Below, piece after piece: positions 14,602 to 18,342 of a stretch of DNA of 18,342 nucleotides (its first letter is position 1; each line of letters starts with the position of its first letter). The DNA comes from CBFDBT01 sp965603115. Its GTDB lineage: Bacteria; Pseudomonadota; Alphaproteobacteria; Sphingomonadales; Kordiimonadaceae. A program made the translations under genes and the position numbers. The stretch is from assembly GCA_965603115.1 (NCBI GenBank), contig CBFDBT010000036.1:1-18342 (forward strand), given 5' to 3'. Below the pieces are notes generated by a model. That model was not told the DNA's origin. It was given only the letters and a program-made list of their open reading frames with translations, and did not search any database.

Positions 14602-17600
14602 CTATCTAATGGCACTCTCAGGCTTGCCGTGCCAGTAAAACGGCTTACTTTTGTGGCTGCCGGTCATGACTTCGTTCAGTGTGCCGCTTTCGTATAAACG
14701 CCCATTGAGCATCACATGGCTGACCTTGTCGGTGTTGCGAATGTTATCCAGCGGATTTTCATTCATAATCACCAAATCAGCGAGCTTGCCCGCTTCCAAA
14801 CTACCGAGGTCTTCTTCTAGCCCCATATATTTAGCTGGGTTGATGGTGGCAGTTTTTAAGCTGTCCATCGCGCTCATGCCACCTTGCTCAAACATCCAGA
14901 TTTCCCAGTGAGAACCCAAGCCTTCCCGCTGCCCGTGGGCACCAATATTGACGATGACACCCTTGTCCATAAGTTGCTTTGCCATCGCGGCATTGGCAAA
15001 CTGACCATAATCAGCGTCAGGCGCGGCTTGGCGACGTACAGAGCGCGGCTGCAAAACTTTTGGTGGAACAAACTTGCTAAGTATTGGATGTTTCCATACT
15101 TGGCTATGTTGGTACCAATAGTCCTCGCCGTTGATGGCACCATACCCAACCAACAGGGTCGGTGTATAGCCGACATTGGTTTGTGACCATAGTTGAACCA
15201 CATCGTCGTAAATTGCTTGGTTAGGCAATGTGTGTTCGATGCCTGTGTTGCCGTCGACCACCATATTCATATCCATATGATAAAGCGATCCACCTTCGAC
15301 AACCACATTAAGGCCTTCACGCCGTGCTGCTTCGGTGACCTGTTGGCGCTGTTCACGTCGCGGCTGATTGTAGTTTTTCACGCTAATTGCCCCTTGCGCT
15401 TTAAGGCGACGGATGTGGGCCAGAGCATCATCGAGGCCGTCAACAGGTGCCCAAACACCGGCTTTGGCACCGTAGACAATTTCAGCGGTAGAATACATGC
15501 GCGGCGTGAGCACCTTGCCGGCCATGCTATATTCACTGGCAGCAAAGACACTAGAGGCACGGTTGGAAGGGTCATGCACTGTTGTTACACCAAGAGCCAA
15601 AGTTGCATAATTTACCCAGTTTTGCTGGGGTACAATCATGTTGCTGGCGTAGCTGCCATGGGCATGGATATCAATAATGCCGGGCATGATGGTCTTGCCG
15701 CCCATATCGATGGTTTTTACACCAGCAGGAATTTTTACTTCACCCACTTTTCCAATGGCCTTGATCCGGTTGTCTTCTATGAGAATGACACCACCTTCGA
15801 TAACACTTTCTGTGTCGTCCATGGTGATGATACGAGCGCCCGTTAACGCAAAAAGACCGCTTGGTTTTTCGCTATTAACTTTCATGGAAAGATTAACACC
15901 ACTCTCAACAGGCTTGAAATCCTCCTTGTAGGCATCCGTGATGGACACGCTTTTAAAAACAGGGCCTATAGACCAGCTAACCGTACTGCCATCGCTTGAC
16001 CAGTTGACGAAAGTGCCGCCATCCTTGCTCACTTTTTTGATCGGCATTGCCTTGCCTTTGGGCCCTATCTCAATCGGCTTGCCAATGGTTGGTAGTGGAG
16101 AGACAAAAACATGGTAATTTTCAATGAAAGCTACATGATTGCCGCTCGGAGAAATTTTCATTTCACGCGCTAGAGAACTGTGGGCGTGGTCCCGCACGCG
16201 CTCACCGTCAAGATCCATAGAAACAAGGGCTTGTTTGCCTTTGATAGTGCGTGAGACATAAATGCGGTCACTACTGGCACCAAAGTGAGCACCTCTGCCG
16301 TTATTTGTAACAAATGTGGCGTCGCCGCCACTTGCGGGCATTGTGTAAATGCCGGGATTAGCGCCAAAGTCGGGCGATACCAATCGGCCACCTCTGGCTT
16401 TGGTAAACACCAGTGTTTTGCCATCAGGGCTGACAACAGGATTTAGATAGTGTCCTTGTGTCTTGCTGAGAACTTTAGACTTTCCACCACCACTTTTAAC
16501 GCGGTGGATGGCTGAAAGTGTCTGGTCATTCCATGTAGTGAAATAAACCCATTTTCCGTCCGGCGACCAGCTTGGATAAAGTTCGAAATGATTCCCCTTG
16601 TCGCTTGTCAGGCGCTTAGGCTCTGCGTCGCCTTTTTTGATCCAGAGGTTGCCAAGACTTTCAAAAACAATAGATGCTCCATCGGGCGAACGTGATGCCC
16701 AGCGTGTCATTTTGGTATCGAAAGTATCTGCGGCTACCTCGGTTTTAAAGGTTTTGGCTTTATAGATAGTGCGCGTGTCTTTGACATGGAAAGGGATGTC
16801 GCTGACCTTGCCGCTTTTCACGTCAATGCGGTTAATCTTGCCGCCGGACCAGAAAACTACGGACTTGTTATCGCTAGTCCAATCCATATTGGGGTAAACA
16901 CCCTGTACGGCCCATGTCTCCTGCATATCTTCATCCAGATCTGCATAAATCATGCGCTCTACACCTGTTTCTAAGTCACGAACGAATAATCGCGACTGGG
17001 CGCGCACACGCCGCACGAAGGCGAGGGTCTTGCCATCTGGTGACGGGGTTGCTGTCACGGCGCCACCGGGGCCGCCTGCAACGTCGGTAATTTTGCCGGA
17101 GGCAAGCTCTACGGACTTAATCCTGAAAAGCTCGGTATTAGAATCTTGTGCATAGATAAAGGTTGAGCCGGGGGTGATGTTTTGCGTGTAATAAATGCTT
17201 TTGCCGTCGGGAGCAAAGGTTGGCTCGCCCAGCTCTTTCTGGTGTGCTTTGCTTGGACGCTTGACGACCTGCACACCTTTCCCGCCATTAATGTGATAAA
17301 GCCAGATTTCACCAGTGCCCAAGCTGCGTTGAGTGGTGAAATGCTTTTTAGCGGCTATCATAGTGCCGTCGGGGGACCATGATGGATTGTTCATCAGGCG
17401 AAAGCTTTCACTAGTGATTTGCTTAGCGTCAGTGCCATCGCTCTTCATCACCCAGATGTTGTCACCGCCCTTGCGATCTGAGGTAAAAGCAATGCTTTTT
17501 CCGTCAGGTGACCATCTAGGCTGCATGTCCCAATTGTGTCCGGCACTGATATTAGTCGCTTTACCACCGCCGATGGGCATGGTGTAGATATCACCGAGTA

Positions 17601-17820
17601 AATCAAAAGCTAGTACGGAACCATCGGGGCTGACATCAAGGCTCATCCATGTGCCTTGGCGCGTATCAATGGTAGCCTCAGATTTTTCTGTCTGGAAGTC
17701 TGGTTGAGTAACGTCCCACTTGGCTGCTTTTTCTTTTTCTTCAGCGTATATGGCCCCAAATGACAGTGTGCAAGATGCGACACTTGCGAGCAGAACTGTG
17801 CTTAGTGCTTTCTTGATCAT
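14602..17820 (-). CDS. Exported TolB-type beta-propeller/amidohydrolase fusion protein
   Basis: The 1072-residue protein starts with an export signal (MIKKALSTVLLASVASCTLSFG). From about 55 to 620 it carries some ten PD40/TolB-like propeller repeats marked by (W)SPDG at 64, 103, 148, 202, 260, 378, 418 and 464, plus weaker copies near 557 and 607. From about 655 to 1045 it is an amidohydrolase of the imidazolonepropionase/prolidase-like group: GIIDIHAHG with His719 and His721, Lys815 in SVKNYN, His863 in GIEHTLP, His962 in NIGAHGQREGLG, and the closing TINPAKYMGLEEDLGSLEAGKLADLVI. The family is thought to hydrolyse peptides or related amides outside the cytoplasm; the substrate is not known. 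Ribosome site GAGGGG lies just before the ATG. Residues 14-17 (VASC) also fit a lipobox, so it may be a lipoprotein. Confidence 0.9.
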   Translation of the reverse strand: MIKKALSTVLLASVASCTLSFGAIYAEEKEKAAKWDVTQPDFQTEKSEATIDTRQGTWMSLDVSPDGSVLAFDLLGDIYTMPIGGGKATNISAGHNWDMQPRWSPDGKSIAFTSDRKGGDNIWVMKSDGTDAKQITSESFRLMNNPSWSPDGTMIAAKKHFTTQRSLGTGEIWLYHINGGKGVQVVKRPSKAHQKELGEPTFAPDGKSIYYTQNITPGSTFIYAQDSNTELFRIKSVELASGKITDVAGGPGGAVTATPSPDGKTLAFVRRVRAQSRLFVRDLETGVERMIYADLDEDMQETWAVQGVYPNMDWTSDNKSVVFWSGGKINRIDVKSGKVSDIPFHVKDTRTIYKAKTFKTEVAADTFDTKMTRWASRSPDGASIVFESLGNLWIKKGDAEPKRLTSDKGNHFELYPSWSPDGKWVYFTTWNDQTLSAIHRVKSGGGKSKVLSKTQGHYLNPVVSPDGKTLVFTKARGGRLVSPDFGANPGIYTMPASGGDATFVTNNGRGAHFGASSDRIYVSRTIKGKQALVSMDLDGERVRDHAHSSLAREMKISPSGNHVAFIENYHVFVSPLPTIGKPIEIGPKGKAMPIKKVSKDGGTFVNWSSDGSTVSWSIGPVFKSVSITDAYKEDFKPVESGVNLSMKVNSEKPSGLFALTGARIITMDDTESVIEGGVILIEDNRIKAIGKVGEVKIPAGVKTIDMGGKTIMPGIIDIHAHGSYASNMIVPQQNWVNYATLALGVTTVHDPSNRASSVFAASEYSMAGKVLTPRMYSTAEIVYGAKAGVWAPVDGLDDALAHIRRLKAQGAISVKNYNQPRREQRQQVTEAARREGLNVVVEGGSLYHMDMNMVVDGNTGIEHTLPNQAIYDDVVQLWSQTNVGYTPTLLVGYGAINGEDYWYQHSQVWKHPILSKFVPPKVLQPRSVRRQAAPDADYGQFANAAMAKQLMDKGVIVNIGAHGQREGLGSHWEIWMFEQGGMSAMDSLKTATINPAKYMGLEEDLGSLEAGKLADLVIMNENPLDNIRNTDKVSHVMLNGRLYESGTLNEVMTGSHKSKPFYWHGKPESAIR

Positions 17821-17906
17821 GGTAATCCCCTCTGGATAAATAAATAAGCCGCGAGATTAGGGGGAATGGGGTATGAGGGCAAGGGGGAAGTTAGGTAATA
17901 TTAAAT

Positions 17907-18013
17907 CCGTACGCCCTGAGTAGAAGCTGACATCGAAGGGTTGTTCGAACGAATTAACCGCTCATACTTCGACGCCGCCTTCGAATATCTCAGGCTTTGC
18001 TCAGCACGAACGG
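17907..18013. repeat. REP-like nested palindromic element
   Basis: The ends CCGTACGCCCTGAG (17907-17920) and CTCAGCACGAACGG (18000-18013) are inverted copies matching at 11 of 14 positions. Inside are TCGAAGG (17933-17939) opposite CCTTCGA (17978-17984), CCTGAG opposite CTCAGG (17989-17994), and the palindrome GTTCGAAC (17943-17950). Nested CTGAG/TCGAAGG palindromes of this style recur between genes in many proteobacteria; that comparison is from memory. It lies between a minus-strand gene's promoter and the 3' end of another minus-strand gene, with no credible coding frame. Confidence 0.65.
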
Positions 18014-18048
18014 CACCCCAAAAAGCGCTTCTGCTTATCTCGTCAGCT

Positions 18049-18342
18049 TTAGCATCTTTTCAACTGTGCTGCGTAGGTGCGGGCATAGCCTTCGACCTTT
18101 CGCGCCACAGCCATCAGCCATTTCTTTTTCAGGTAGGTCTTGCGTTTAAAGCCGCCATGCCCTTCATGGTAAGCAAGATACTGGTTGTAGGCATCCCATT
18201 TTGAAATACCCAGCGTTTTTTGGCTAACATCTGTATACCAGCCAACAAAGTCTGAGGCGTCTTTAAATTTGTCACGGTCAGCGCCCCGGTTGCCAGACTT
18301 TTCTTTATACCATTTCCATGTTTCATCTTTAACCTGCGCATA
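18049..18342 (-). CDS. Lytic-transglycosylase-like protein, C-terminal fragment (start outside window)
   Basis: An open minus-strand frame enters at the right edge and ends with TAA at 18049-18051, giving 97 residues. It contains ETWKWYKEKSGNRGADRDKF, DASDFVGWY, SKWDAYNQYLAYHEGHGG and a basic tail (KKKWLMAVARKVEGYARTYAAQL). This closely fits the C-terminal end of a group of small SLT-domain-like (COG4764-type) putative transglycosylases, recognised from memory. The part that would hold the catalytic Glu is not in the window. The final Lys-Arg-Cys before the stop is an odd ending. It would act on peptidoglycan. Confidence 0.72.
   Translation of the reverse strand, partial: YAQVKDETWKWYKEKSGNRGADRDKFKDASDFVGWYTDVSQKTLGISKWDAYNQYLAYHEGHGGFKRKTYLKKKWLMAVARKVEGYARTYAAQLKRC

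Noticed and set aside
15193..15846. 217-codon plus-strand open frame
   Set aside because: It is antisense to the conserved propeller-amidohydrolase gene, its composition is an out-of-frame echo, and it has no recognisable domain or ribosome site.
17920..17923. GTAG tetranucleotide, as found 5' of classical REP hairpins
   Set aside because: No clean hairpin starts directly after it, and a four-base match is expected by chance.
17941..18204. 87-codon plus-strand open frame
   Set aside because: It runs through the REP-like palindrome and antisense to the transglycosylase-like gene.
18129..18341. 70-codon minus-strand open frame at the right edge
   Set aside because: The adjacent frame without a start encodes a recognisable transglycosylase-like sequence, so this one is a shadow.
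1..18342. CRISPR arrays, tRNA or rRNA genes, phage or toxin-antitoxin systems
   Set aside because: No regularly spaced direct repeats, tRNA cloverleaf with matching arms, rRNA sequence or such gene families were seen.

Overview
The window looks like a chromosomal stretch from a Gram-negative alphaproteobacterium of moderate G+C, probably marine or aquatic. The reasons are a TonB-dependent receptor, a pst-phoU-phoB operon with a Pho box, a PstA carrying the long N-terminal extension common in alphaproteobacteria, a PilZ protein and a large TolB-propeller/amidohydrolase exoprotein. The genus cannot be fixed from the sequence alone. By eye the left half is more AT-rich than the kbl-to-gabD part; this was not computed.

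Layout. 1-780: the C-terminal end of a TonB-dependent outer-membrane receptor with its terminator. 791-2924 (minus): a two-gene operon of a class III aminotransferase and a beta-keto acid cleavage enzyme (DUF849/BKACE), with an overlapping stop/start and a perfect inverted repeat at its promoter. 2925-3237: a divergent control region with that operator and a Pho box of three 11-bp-spaced repeats. 3238-8742: the phosphate-starvation operon pstS-pstC-pstA-pstB-phoU-phoB, tightly packed and partly overlapping, without phoR. 8842-9222: a PilZ-domain protein with its own terminator. 9399-11639: kbl-tdh, the two-step threonine-to-glycine pathway. 11691-12605: a RAYT-like (IS200/Y1 transposase family) protein whose catalytic His and Tyr positions are substituted although the frame is intact. 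12610-14064 (minus): gabD-type semialdehyde dehydrogenase. 14184-14546: a small two-TM protein of unknown function. 14602-17820 (minus): a 1072-residue exported beta-propeller/amidohydrolase. 17907-18013: a REP-like nested palindrome. 18049-18342 (minus): the C-terminal end of a lytic-transglycosylase-like protein whose start lies outside the window.

How the genes work together. The Pst genes import phosphate, PhoU reports transporter status and PhoB activates the Pho box in front of pstS, giving positive autoregulation. The metabolic genes point to amino-acid catabolism: threonine to glycine plus acetyl-CoA (kbl-tdh), semialdehyde to acid (gabD), and a transaminase/BKACE pair likely to cut a beta-keto acid made from an amino acid. 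The most unusual items are the apparently catalytically dead RAYT-like protein and the REP-like palindrome 5 kb away, which may hint at a domesticated DNA-binding protein. Conventional genes explain most of the rest.
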